A stretch of DNA of 64,000 nucleotides from Callaeas wilsoni. Its lineage: Eukaryota > Chordata > Aves > Passeriformes > Callaeidae. This document shows positions 1 through 12,260 of this stretch, piece by piece. The stretch lies in assembly GCA_013398955.1 (NCBI GenBank), contig VWPU01023651.1, positions 513,572 to 577,571 on the forward strand, given 5' to 3'. Under the pieces are notes generated by a model. That model saw only the letters and a program-made list of their open reading frames with translations. It was not told the DNA's origin and ran no database searches. Numbering within the stretch: the first letter of the stretch is position 1; each line of letters begins with the position of its first letter. Both the position numbers and the translations under genes were made by a program.

Positions 1-3000
1 CAAACTTAGACAACAATAGTTATTTCTTACCATTCCCACCAGAGATGCTCTTGCTCTGTATGAGCAGGGTGGTGAACGACACTATACCCAAAACCTGACT
101 GCGGCACAGACAAGCAAACCTAAACTAACTTTAAACAAGACCAAACAGCATTGCTGTTCACAACAGTGAAGCTACAAATATCAGCACAGACCACATAAAT
201 CTAATCAGGGTCCAGAAGGCTCTGACCACTGACCATACCATGATAAAGCATCTGTTACCATGGCTTCATGGCAGACACAACCACTTGGGCAAGCTTGGTT
301 AAAGCAGCTGGGACACTTTTCATGCTTCCGACTGTAGCATTAGAAAGATCTGTAATTTACTGGGAAGGAAGGAGCTCTTTCTAGAATGAACTGAAATAAA
401 AATAAAATTAAAAATAACACTAGAAGAAATTCATACTACTCAGCTGTAAGTGCTTGGTTGTGGGACCCAAGGCAGCTACAGGTAGTGCAGTGCAGCTCCT
501 GTGGCATCTGCCTGCCCCACTGAGTCGGCCTGGGCTGATGCCTGCTGCCAGCTTGATGCAGTCCATCCTACCAAGTGTTTAGGGTTCCATGATTCATGTC
601 TGATCTCTATCCCTGATCCTGCTCACACTGAGCATGAACACAGGACAGAGCTCTACTCAAGCAATTTTCCTATACAACACCTCCAATCACTTCTCCCAGT
701 GCAGACTGAGTTCCCACGCTTTGGTTCCTTGTCTGCAGCAAGGAAACCTTCTCCCAGTGCTCTGGCTTGGCAGCTTAGGGACAGAGCTGGCTGAAAAGCA
801 GAGAGAGACTTGTATCTTAACAGAGCAAAAAGAGCCTGCAGTGTTGGTTAGGGCATACCAGCCAAAGTCTACTGAAGAAGCAACTACGTGGGATACTGGG
901 AAGGGAAAATAAGTATGCATTTGAGCATTACAAGTACCTAAGAAAATTGCTAGGTAGAGGTCTGTGATTTCACTGAGAAGATTATATGACGGTATGGCTC
1001 CATTGCTAATTTTGGTAACTGATACATCAGGCCTTTCTATAGGATATTGGCATACAACATGGAATATATTTTAAGTGTCACTGCTTGAATATATATCTCC
1101 AACATATGCTAATAACAGTTCAAATGAAAAACTCTGCCACATCACAGATGTTCACATCTATTACCTTTGAAGACAGAAAGTAACTGCTAAGCATCATTCC
1201 TCAGAAATGGAGAGAGAATGTGGGAGAAGAAATGGATAAATTTGGCAAGAGATCACAAACGCCTAGGATTTCTGTCTCCCGCTCACTGCAAGCTTGCATT
1301 CTTTACTCCTTCTCCAGTTTTATTTTAGCAGCAACTTTTCTAAGCACTTTCTGCAAGCCAGCTCAAGAGAACACGAAGTGTGTTGGCACATCCCACCACC
1401 ACAACCCTGTCACTGTGGTCAAGCAGTCAAAACCTCCATCAACGTATTTTCAAGATACGCATTGCATCGAAGTAAACAAAACCACTCCGTGTTATATGGG
1501 GACACCTCCTCTGAGAGTCTCCTGGGAAGATTCTGGAAAATACAACTTGTAGGGTGTCTTCAGGCACACCAAGAGGGGATGATTAATGAGCTCACCCTCC
1601 CATTTGAGGGGCATCCCTGAAGGTCAAGCTGTAGCTTAAGTATGTTAGTTCCAGATTAAGAGGTAAAAAGACAATTTTCTCCTCTAATGCCTTGTTTTCC
1701 ACTGGTTTGGTAAAGCGTTTCTCACTAAAGCTCTTCTGCACTCCTTTCCCCTCTTTCTCTGCCAACGCTCCCCCTGGAAATGCTTCATATTCTATGGTTT
1801 ACCTAAATAGGTCTCACTTACCATTTAGAGAGAAAGAAAGAAAAAACAGACAAATCACTCTGAAAGACCATCTATTTCTAACAGGTTTCCAGCATGGCCA
1901 GACTGATGTGCCCATTATTAGGAGAGGTTGGATTAGCGTAATTGTCTTAAAATTTTGACCGTTTCTGTCATTCTCAGAACAAATGTTCTACAAGTTCTGC
2001 CCTATTTCCTAAATGTCATCAAGTCACAATTTCCATCCATTTTGGGGAGGTCTTCTGAAGCAAAGTGCATGGGTCTTTAAATTGACCTGTGCTCAGGACT
2101 ACTTCTTCAAAGGATACAAGGCTGGTTGCTATGGTTGCTGAAGGTTAAAGCTCTCAGGGCCGATGCCTTTATCAAACCCAAGCACCAGCTCTGGGAATGA
2201 GTCCTGAAGGTTGTGGATGCTCCACAAAAGCAGCTTCAGGGCTAGAGGTCCTGGCAAAGGGAGCTGGAAGTGAGCAGATGAAAAAATGCAGCACCCTGTT
2301 AGAAAAAGGCAACTAGGATGGTCTAACCTTGGTGTATTGGTGGAAGAGAGAACATCCCAGTAAAAAGAGAAAATAATAAAGGTTCAGGTCTCGCCTTTCA
2401 ACTTAGTTTCAATGTACATGACTCCAAGTCTGGCACAGTAATACGTATGTATCAGCCCTCCGATAATTCTGGGACTAAACTGCTTTCATCAACATGGGCT
2501 TCAAATCCCAAAGGCAGGGAGGATGGTAACTCAGCAGGTACAGTCTACTTTTCAAGGCATTCCTCAGCCTGCCTCAGGAGGACCTCCAAACTCTTGGTTT
2601 CCTATCTCCAGCAAAGATGAAAAAATCCATTTTCCTTAGATTTTATAGTATTATCATGAGAAGAAAATTTACAGCTTCATCTATTTTCATAGCCTGTCTT
2701 CAACTCCCTAAACCAACACAAAGAAGAGGGGAGAGGAGCAGGGGTGAATAAATTTACGTTGTCGTGGCTGCTGCTTTCGTAAGTCATTTTGAACTCATCC
2801 TTCTTCAAAAAGTAGAAAGATCAAGAGCACTGCTGAACATCTAGGCCAAGAGACTCAATGGGCAGAAGACAGAGCAGCACCATCTCCACCATGTGTGCTG
2901 TGATTCAATTGGGCTAGGGCTTAGTGACCTCCACTCCAAAACTGAGGCTGGGGTCTTTAGCTTACACACTATTATTACAGTTCAAACTGAGACTTTACAG

Positions 3001-6000
3001 CTCGTTAACTTCTGATTTTTTACACAGAATAAAAATGTCTGAGCAAAGGACATCCATGTCACTTGCACTGAGCCATCTTCCAGCCCATCTGAAGACGGTA
3101 AGCCAAGTGAAAATGTGACGAAAGTCAGAACTGCAGCCCATAATATACAGCACTATAAAAAAATGAGGGCAGAAAAAGAGAAATAGGATAAAATACAGCA
3201 TATCCTGTGAGGTTCAGGTTGTGGCAAACGATGGAGACAACAGGTCAGGGTTCACCATACAGAAAGCAAAGACTTCAGTTTAATTGTTACTAAGCTATGT
3301 GGTACATGAATAATAGGGTTTATGGATGTTCCTGGCAGAGACAGAGGGAAACCCATCCTCTTGGGGCAGCTAAGTGCTTGACTTCTGTGTATTTTTATGC
3401 GTTTGTCAAACACTTAGACACTAGGGCACTTAGAAACCTTTAAATAAATAAAATGCATTGCGTTAGTTCAGTGCAAAAAGGCACTGTATCAATGCATGTT
3501 AACTACTTTCAATGGAAATTATAACAGAGTATGGGCATAAGTGCCGCCAGAAGAAAAGCCTAATAAAAATAAGGTAGCAGGGAGAGAGGGGAAGAAATGT
3601 AAGGCTGGCAGAATTGCAGCCTAAAAAAAATCAGAACAGTAGATATGAGAATAGCTCAGATCATAACATAGTGAGGGAGAGAAAGCACCTCCCGTTTTAC
3701 TGCGATTGGACCAGCTTACATTTCATTAGAGGGAGTCCAGGATAAGCAATTGTGTAATCAAGAGCCAGACAGCTTTACTCATTTATAATTAATTCAGAGT
3801 ACTTTGAAAGTGAGCTTAGAAAATAGCCAAGTGCTTCCCTTCAAGGAAACCTCTTGTAATGTTTCTGCAGGGCACCGCAAGCAAAGCAGAAGTTGTTCAG
3901 CTGAAGACAAAAGGTTTTCTCCTGACATAAATGAATAAAGTGTTACCACAGGCAGTGAAGCGGAGAACATGGCCCATCTTGAAGGAAGGCTTTTATCCAA
4001 GCACTGTATTTTTACAGCAAGAAACACCATTCTGGACTGTTTTACACCATTTTAAGGGTCAAGAGAACTCTCAATACATTATGGACTGAGATGCAAACTA
4101 TTCAGCCTTCTATTTACTGTACATAGACAACTGTTCCCTTAGAGGCAAGCACGACTTTTGGCTCCAAAATCACAACCAGCACTTCCATCTACCCACAGCA
4201 CTTGCCAGAAGAGTGGGCCTTAAAACTCAGCAGGGTTGCACTGCCCCCCATAGAGTCCCCATCTTCCGCAGCCACCACACTGTGAACTGCGTTGACAGTG
4301 GAGCCTCGCACCCTGGCACTGCTTGTTTGTTCAGATCCTCAGGTATTCATTAGCTGTCCTGTGCCCACACAAATAATTCACAAAGTTAAATACTGCCTTC
4401 CGTTTCATGTAGTTACTAATTTATCCACACTTAGCCTCTCATCTGTAATTCACATTGACATTAATGAAGGGACAAATATGTGTGTAACAGAATAGAGGCA
4501 GTCCAAAATAAATGAGAAAAAATGTGGTCACCAGAAACCAATTATACATTCAAAAACTGTATTGTGGAAATCACCGGAGTGTAGAAATCAAGTGAGAAGG
4601 AAAACGTACCAAAACCACATACTTGGACTGGGGGAAGAAGGGGGGTGCACAGATGAAGTTGCTAGCACATACAATCAGCCTCAGCCTCACGGAAAAGAAT
4701 ATAAATATTTAGACATGAACAGACCTCTTAAAATACAGTTGCAGAGTCTGCTGGCACATGGACAAACATACAATAAGCCCACCAATGTGGAGACACAAAT
4801 CAGGTAAACCAGACATGAAATTGGCAGGCAACATGTGCAAGATGCATTTGTAAAGGCAAAAATGTGTTCACCACCAAACAAAAGACAATTTTTCCAAGAC
4901 AATCTGAAGCTGCACTGTAAAAGAAATAAATATTAAATATTTACAGCTGTTCACCTAAATGCTATCAATTGAAGCACATGGTGATGGCTTTTTCCTCCAT
5001 CAGCAGTCTTCTTGCTACAACAAAAAATGAAGGATTTAAAGAGAAATACTTGAACAGTCTTGCTACTTTGAAAGCTGAACATCTTCACAGATGGCCCTGA
5101 AAGAGTTAACTGCTTCAGAGCTCAGATATTCTCCTTCCCATGTCTCACGGTAGGTACTAGAAGATTTATGTGCAATGAATTTCCAATTACTGATCTGCAC
5201 CAGCTGGGCTGTCAATCAGTCTGCCTATACAGTGCATGTCTTCACCTCACCATGTTCTCCTTGCATGTAGAAATGCACACAAAAACATGTAATTCCTATA
5301 TTCCTACCAATTGGAATAGGTGAAATGCTGCTTTGGACTTTCCTTGCTACTCCGGTCTAAGATAGGCATTATTTTCTCACCATGGTGGCCAGGAGAACAA
5401 TTCCAGTCATGACTTTGAGACATCAAAGAGTATTTCAAAAGCGGAGTGACATTTCCTCCAAGGCTATTCCCATTAGCAGTCATTTGCAGGGAATGCAGGG
5501 TATGAGGGAAATCTGGGAGGGATGCCCTAGGATCAGGACACAAAATTCTCCTACACTTGGTATATGAGGTCCAGAAAGAAGGATTAAAGAAAAGAAAAAA
5601 CTCACTACCCTATGGAAGTCTTTCATCATGATTTTGCCCAGATAAAAAAGTACAAAGTTGTCATATAACTAGATATAGTAACTTCAGGATCTCCAAAAAG
5701 CTCATCAGAGTCACTTAAAAGGTATTATCTCCCAATAAATACTAAATTCCTTCACAGACATCTCACAGTTTCAGCTCAGTATACATGAAAAGTTCATGAA
5801 AACAGGTGTGCTACTCAAGGTCATCAACCAACCCATTTTAATGGATTATCATTTATTCCTTTAATACTTGGAGTCGTTCTTAGCACCATCACACATTCTT
5901 TATTTAATTTCTCAGCCACATGACTAAGGGAAATGCTTGAATCAATAAACCTTCGCAGAACAACAGTAAGCAATATAACCAGTGATTAAATCTTGGTTTT

Positions 6001-6400
6001 GATGTAGAATTCAGCCTGAAGAAACAAAATTAAAAAAACAAAAACCTAACCACAGAGCTCAGAAAAAATATTTTCCTCTCCTGTATTCTGAGACTTCACT
6101 AAGCCATATCCCTGAAATAAAAAAAATCCAAAACATCATAGACATGGCATCATCCTTGAGACTTTGCCTGTTGCAACATGATATTACCCCAGGCTGTTGT
6201 TTTTGCACCTGCATTTCGCTTCCTAACCTGGGTTACAGAGAACATGATTCCTGAAAGGTTAATTAGCAGCTATGTAAACAGCAAATCCTCGCTATGTATC
6301 AGAGTGAGTGTGTTCTACTGCAAAGGCTGAGCATCCTGCGAAGGGCAGGACTTTGAGATACGGCACCAAGCCAGATCCTTTAGCAGGACCCATAAGTTTT
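1..6400. other. unique non-coding DNA, no gene seen
   Basis: This stretch is AT-leaning single-copy-looking sequence. All open frames are short (about 118 codons or fewer), occur on both strands, and resemble no protein family I recognise. No transposon with a clear signature was found. Short A-rich tracts occur, for example around 395-420 and 3625-3635. It could be intronic or intergenic. Confidence 0.6.
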
Positions 6401-6439
6401 TTGTGCCCGTAGAGGCCTTACCAGAGCATTCTGGAAATT

Positions 6440-6700
6440 TTCATCCAGGCTCGGCTGCCTATAAATAGTGTTGCAGCTCCCGGGGGCTGTGTGGCTGTGT
6501 GCTGCTGGTGTGCTCCGAGTTGCTAAGGAGATGGCAGAGCGAAGGCACAAACCGCGTGGGGAAACCGAAAGGAAGGCAGCACCGCTCCGGGGTCTGGCTG
6601 GGAGCCAGGGAGGTATCCTCCTGTGGCTATCCTCTGGATCAGAAGGAAAAAAAGAAGAGAAAAAAACCGATGGAGCTTCCCTCTCAGCCTGACACAGGCC
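6440..6700 (+). promoter_or_regulatory. candidate TATA promoter with GC-richer downstream patch
   Basis: A consensus TATA box, TATAAATA, lies at 6460-6467. It is followed at the usual distance by a GC-richer patch with several CpGs, unlike the AT-rich surroundings. Transcription would be expected to start near 6490. The first ATG after that point, at 6531, has a G at -3 and a G at +4, which is a favourable context. It opens a frame of about 53 codons, basic and lysine-rich near its end, that stops at 6692 and matches nothing I know. This could be an alternative first exon, a lncRNA promoter, an enhancer, or chance. No splice donor is clear enough to define an exon. What is seen is the TATA box and the base composition; promoter activity is inference. 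Confidence 0.25.
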
Positions 6701-6719
6701 AGATGCTGGGAACACCAGG

Positions 6720-8724
6720 GCAGGCATTCCCATCAACAGACTCCTGAATAATTATAGCAAACCAGCAACCTTCTGGGCTCTCGCAGCATCCCTGTTTCTT
6801 ATATCCAGACCTGGATTCTTTACAACAGAGGAAAGTAATTATAGCTTATATTACAAAGCTCCAACTAAACGAAAAGGAATTTTTGAATCCTTTTATTATT
6901 TTGCATGTAGACTTGTAAACAAGACAAATAGGCCAAAAGTCAAGCTTTGAATTGTAGCTGTGGAACAAACCACCTAAAGAAACTGAGACTAGTATGACTC
7001 CTCATACAGAGTTTTCAGATCTGAGCCAATTCATTTATCTTTGACTAGAGGATGCCTGATTGGACATGGAGTCTGTCTCAAGACAGTGAAGGAAAATAAG
7101 CGTCGTCCTGATTTAAGACTGGATGCAGATACTACTGTCCATTTTAGCTGGTGAAACTACATCCCCAAATAGGAGATGACTCAAATCACTGTGATGGCAG
7201 CAAACATCAGCAAGACTGAGTGCATACCCCGACAAGAGAAGGTTTTGCATTTTCAGCATGAATGGAATTACAATTTTACAGGCATGTATCAGGCTTAAAG
7301 TTTATGCAGAAGCAACTTCACAAGTCCTTCTGGTGGACTGGAAAACTGCTTGAAGATAAAGTAACTACAAGAAAAGTATAAGAGTAATTTCTAGGAACAA
7401 AACCCTTAGGAAAACAAAAATGACGAAGAAAGGTGTAGGAATTCCTCAAAAGAAACAGGCAAATACAAAAAGAGTCAAGGTTGATCCTGCAAATGCAGCA
7501 GAAAAGCTCTGTGGTGTTAGCTGTAGTTTCTCACAAGATCACTTGGTTGGGATAGAAAATTAAATGCTTTTGTTTCCCAAGACTCATCCACGGCTACAAT
7601 GATACATGTTAGCAGAACAAAAGCAGTCTCTCTTGCCAGCAGTATAAGCTCACCTCTCACTGAAAAAAACAAAGACGCAGCAGAAAAGGTGTATTTTTCT
7701 TTGTGGTCACCACTGTTTCAAGCCACAGAAGTATCAAAGTGTGTCTGACAGTTTCTCAATATTAGGTGAAAGAGAAAACCAAACTTATTTTTTTCCCCGA
7801 GACAGCAGTGGAATCGCACTAAGAATATTTCAAATAAAAAGCACGTAGATAGAACACGACTGATTTGAACTCTTACTGTCTTCCATCTTTCACAGACACT
7901 AATGCTAACAGTAACTTGCTAGCAACAAATTGATGGAAAGAGAAGGAACATATGATCACGGCTTATTTCCCAGTGTACATATTTCTTAATATAGAAAAGT
8001 GTATGATAGATCTGCCACCATCTGATCTTGATTGTTGTAAAACCAGTCATTCTGCCTTCATCTGCCAAAAGAGTTTGAGAATTACTGGGGATATTTTTGG
8101 CAGCCTTAAGAACACAGAAGCACTAAGGCATATTCCCAGAGGACAGCTGAAAGTTTCTTAATAATTTCTATCTATTAAATGCCAGTTTTGCACATTACTT
8201 GAGGATTGTCCAGTGCAATTTTAAGTTAATTAAGGAAGAGGAAAGTGGGGAAAGAGGCTTCAGATCTTACTTCTGTTACTGCCTTTCTTTTTTCCCCACA
8301 GAAGTTTTATTTTTTATGACACTCTTAAAAAAAATCAGAAATCTGATCTTGTATCTAATAAATTTTATGACATAATGCATCCACTGAAGAGGCAACTTAT
8401 AATAAAGATCTTATAAAATATTATTTGGTCATAAATATAACCCTTAATGGGGAATCAACAACCCTCTCACATATAAAAATTGGGGGGTGGGGGGGGAGAG
8501 AGCTGTGGAAAGTGGTGAGAGTTCTTATTCAATGATATACGCCTGTTTTTGAAGACCTAACTTCACATTTTGATTTCTGGAAAAAAAATATTTCTGCCCT
8601 GATTCAGCCACATTCCCTATGAAAAAAATAATTATAATTTTTTCAGGAAATTACAAGGATGAATGAGCCAATATAATTTAACAGAAGGTTGAATACAAAT
8701 TATTTGTATGAGGAATATTATTAT
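6720..8724. other. AT-rich non-coding DNA
   Basis: No gene, RNA or transposon could be recognised here. The sequence is AT-rich with scattered A and T runs. One G-rich tract at 8482-8496 is listed separately. Confidence 0.55.
8482..8496 (+). repeat. G-run low-complexity tract
   Basis: Six G, one T and eight G follow each other directly, then a GA-rich stretch. It is a short low-complexity tract inside otherwise AT-rich DNA. The two long G runs alone are not a full four-run quadruplex motif, although slippage or stacking is possible. Confidence 0.8.
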
Positions 8725-8985
8725 AGCCAAGATGCAATGGGCACAAACTGAAATACAGGAGAGTCTTTTTAAATGCAAGAAAAAAACACACAATCACTTT
8801 TCTATCATAAGGGTGGTCAGGCACTGGCACAGGTTACCCAGAGGGATTATGGAGTCTCCCTCCATGCAAATGTTCCAAGTTCAACTGCTCGCGGCTGTGA
8901 GCAACCTGCTCTCACTCGTCCTGCTCTGAGCAGAGCCTCGGACTAGACGGCCTTCAGAGGTGCCTCTCCACCTCAGTCAGTCTGA
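8725..8985 (+). mobile_element. CR1 LINE 3' fragment
   Basis: This is a truncated avian CR1 retrotransposon in plus orientation. The diagnostic part is the region reading roughly as 'gtggtcaggcactgg...ggttacccagag', the equivalent of the conserved CR1 tail that reads VVRHWHRLPRG in one frame (around 8812-8845). A segment follows matching the CR1 end that carries 'ggactagacggccttcagagg'. The typical 3' terminal octamer repeats are not clear, so the end is degraded or belongs to a diverged subfamily. The left boundary is approximate. The copy is 5'-truncated and carries no functional frame. Confidence 0.8.
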
Positions 8986-11900
8986 CAGCAATTGTGTTAA
9001 GGATGAATATCAAATTTAATCTAATCTGAGGTATACAAATAAAGAATTTAATTTTGAAAACTTAAGCTATAAAACTGGTAGTAAAGTGTCCTTTTAAATG
9101 AACAGAAGTCGTAAGTAATCATATTTCACATATGCTAGCCCATAGAAGAGTGTATACAAAAGAAAAATACCATTTTTAAAAAATATATCTTATATTTCCA
9201 ACACTTGAAGTGCTGTGCCAAGAAAGACTCCATTTTCCAATTAAAGGAACAGTCTTGCAACACGGATTCTGGATTTATCTCTGCACATTGCTATAACAGT
9301 GTTGATGGCTATGACCTCTTTTCCTGTCAATCTTTATTTCCATATGCTATCTGATTGACTGTCACACCTCCTGCATTTCCCTTTATATTTTCTCCATTTC
9401 CTAAGCTTTAAACTCATGTAAAGTTACTCAAAAACAATACCACAATAAAGCAAATAAACCACACAGCCCTTTTCAAGTGTAGGAGAGCTAGCAGCTATGA
9501 AAGCCTCTTCCAGTCAAGTCAGAAACGGATTTCACATCACTAAATGATGCTCTGTCCAGCACTGACTGTGCAATTCTTCAGTTATTACTTCGCCATCACT
9601 GCTAGAGTTCGAATTAAGTGGCATTAGCAGTTTTGACATCAATGCCACACATTCAGCACAGGCAGATTCACAGCTCTCTTGGACAAGTCTAAGAGGGACA
9701 GGAAAAAACTGCAGGAGCTCAACCTCTGCTATGAGCAGAGGGCTGGAACATGGATAGGCAACCAGAATTTGAAAAGCTAAGCTGAACAGCAACAGCTGAA
9801 CAAGCAATATCTAGGGGCACACAAATCTGGAAGATAAGAGCGAGCACAGCAAACACAATGGTGCAAGTCACTAGAGTGCAGTGTTAGCGAAGGCAAGTAT
9901 TTAAGGGCCAGCAAATTAAACTCATAATCGTCTGGATCCAGGTACTGCTATGCTGCCAGACAAAGAAACTTTTCAGTCTTCCTTTAAAACACAGATGTTA
10001 AAAATAATAAAAAATGGTGAGTGGGGGTGGGGAAGTGTCCAGTTAAAATATGCTCAAGATACTAACATCCTCACACACACTGTAGAAACTCTCAGCTTTC
10101 ACTGTGCTGGTTTACTCTGTGTATTTCTCTCAGCCAGGCTTCTGGGAGAGGAGGGAACTGCGGACAGACTCAATACAACTTTCGGGTTTGTGTGCATTAG
10201 CACTGTTAAAACATCTAAATTGATGAGATTTAAAGGGTTTATTTCTCTGCTGAAGCAAAATCTTTCGCTGGGTCAAAAATGAATAAACCTTGTATAAATG
10301 TGTGGATTCATACACGCCTGTTTGATAAAAAGGCTACACTGACAAGCCTGGGCTCCTTCTGAGCATTCACTGCCATCTCTCCAGAGGTTCAAGTTCCCTC
10401 TGCTGCCCTGATAAAGAGGCAGGAGAAAAATGTGAGCAGCAAATACCACTTGGCTGAAAATGGGCTCACAGAGCTTTCAGAAACTTATTGCTGTGAGTGC
10501 AAAGAGTTAAACTCCACAAGGCATGCTCTGATCTCACACATCAGTGAAAATACAGCAGCAGCTCTACCCAACAAAATGCTGCAAAATAAACACGAGGCTG
10601 AATCAGACCCGTAAGCTCTTAAAGAGAACAGTGAGCTAGCTATAGATATGAATTTCCCAAGGTGAACCACTTTTGTACCAACGCAACCTCCAGACATTAT
10701 TGTTCAACCTTCTTCAGGATTTAGGTTTGATTTCAGGCTAACAACAACCAGTTGGAACAGCCATACAAAGTAAAGCTGAAGGGAGCTTAAAAGGGATGGG
10801 AGAATCCACCTGAAACAAACATTTGGTCAAACCTCAGGGCTGAAAAATAAAATTCCAGTCAGCACAGTGGAACCAATTTCAGTTACACTCTTAATGATAA
10901 CACTGAATTATCCACTTACCACCTGAAGTTGATACAAGCTAAGAAATTAAATGGTGAAACCTTACAGGTGCACCTTTCATTATCTGGGCTGGGGAAAGGG
11001 TGCAGGGGTGGGTTAGGGAGCAGTGCTGCTATTTAAGCTATAAATAAAACTCTTAAAATTTCTCACAGTATTAACACTGCCCATCTGCAGTCCCCACAGG
11101 GTTAAAGTTGGAGAGCTCAACCCTGCTTCTCAGTTTGGAGCTTTCTACCACTGTGACCAGCTGTTAGAGCTTAGGCATATCATCAGGAATCCAGTGACAC
11201 AGCAATGGTCTGAATGCACACATACATTTGTGACTCCCCGCAAGCCGAAAGCTGACCAGAAAATTATGCCCATGACTAACAAGTCCCATCATGCCTTCTA
11301 AGCCACTTCAGTATAAGCTGATACGAGAACGCAACATTCGTCAAAAACACTACCTTTTCTTAGCCAACTTTTTTGTTTAAGTCCAAGTGGGCATTTTTTG
11401 CATTTTATTTTGTTGAAAGTATCAAAGATATTCAACTATGATACAGACACAGCCATTTGCGAAACAGATCCTGTTCTGAACCTTGCAAATACAACTAATT
11501 TTGTTTCCTGCGTTGCTCTAAGGAGTCAGGAAGAAGTCAGAATTCAACCACTAGTGCGAGCAGTAGCATACTTCTCTCTCCAAAATAGCTGTTACCCGGG
11601 GGCATGAGGCATGGCTCAGCCACCGGGCTCTGTTAAGCGAGTCCATCTCCATGCACCATGGCTGTGGTGGAGCTTCTTCACCCACCAGCTTGGGAGAGGT
11701 GTGACACAAAAGCAAGGGGAGAGAACTGGTGGGGGATGGAAACATGAATAAAGATTAGAATCAGGGAATTAATGTCAAGCAAAAGGCAAATATTTCCTTT
11801 TTTCCTCTGTTTTCCTTTATTCGAACTTTCAAAATGCTGTCAAGAGAAGGAAGGGGAAAAAGTTAGTGAGCACAACAGCATAACTGGAAGATGCAGCCTG

Positions 11901-12169
11901 GGAAATTGGCAGCTCAAATGTGCCAGGGCACAGTCCAGGCGGGGACAAAGCAGTGGGTTGTGGTGCCAGCCACTGGCCATGCAGGAACACCATATAGGAG
12001 CTGACAGGGTTTCCTCACAGAGCTGGGCCAGGCTACCCCACAAATGACAAATGAAATCGGGTTTAGAAAGTGAAAAGTGGGTCACAGCTACAGAGAGGAG
12101 GACGAGCCCAGTGCAAGGGCTGTGTGCAGTGGGCGATGGAGAAGCAATCAGCAGGGACCTCAAGGCCTC
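8986..12169. other. unique non-coding DNA
   Basis: No exon or transposon was recognised. The open frames (110 codons or fewer) overlap on opposite strands and look random. Minor G-rich patches occur near 10020 and 10990. Confidence 0.55.
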
Positions 12170-12260
12170 TATTAGTGGTGTTATTATGCAAATTTGTCAG
12201 CACCCATCAGCCTGTCAGTCTTGTAGCAGTGAGCTGCCCTAGGCGAATGCCATTAAATGC
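12170..12260. promoter_or_regulatory. candidate conserved non-coding element
   Basis: The stretch has the look of a vertebrate conserved non-coding element. It shows balanced composition, no low complexity, and a near-octamer TATGCAAAT with several short TF-like words close together. This is pattern judgement only, since no alignment could be made. It may simply be unique sequence. Confidence 0.15.

Noticed and set aside
8482..8496. G-run considered as a G-quadruplex
   Set aside because: Only two long G runs are directly joined. It does not have four separated runs with short loops.
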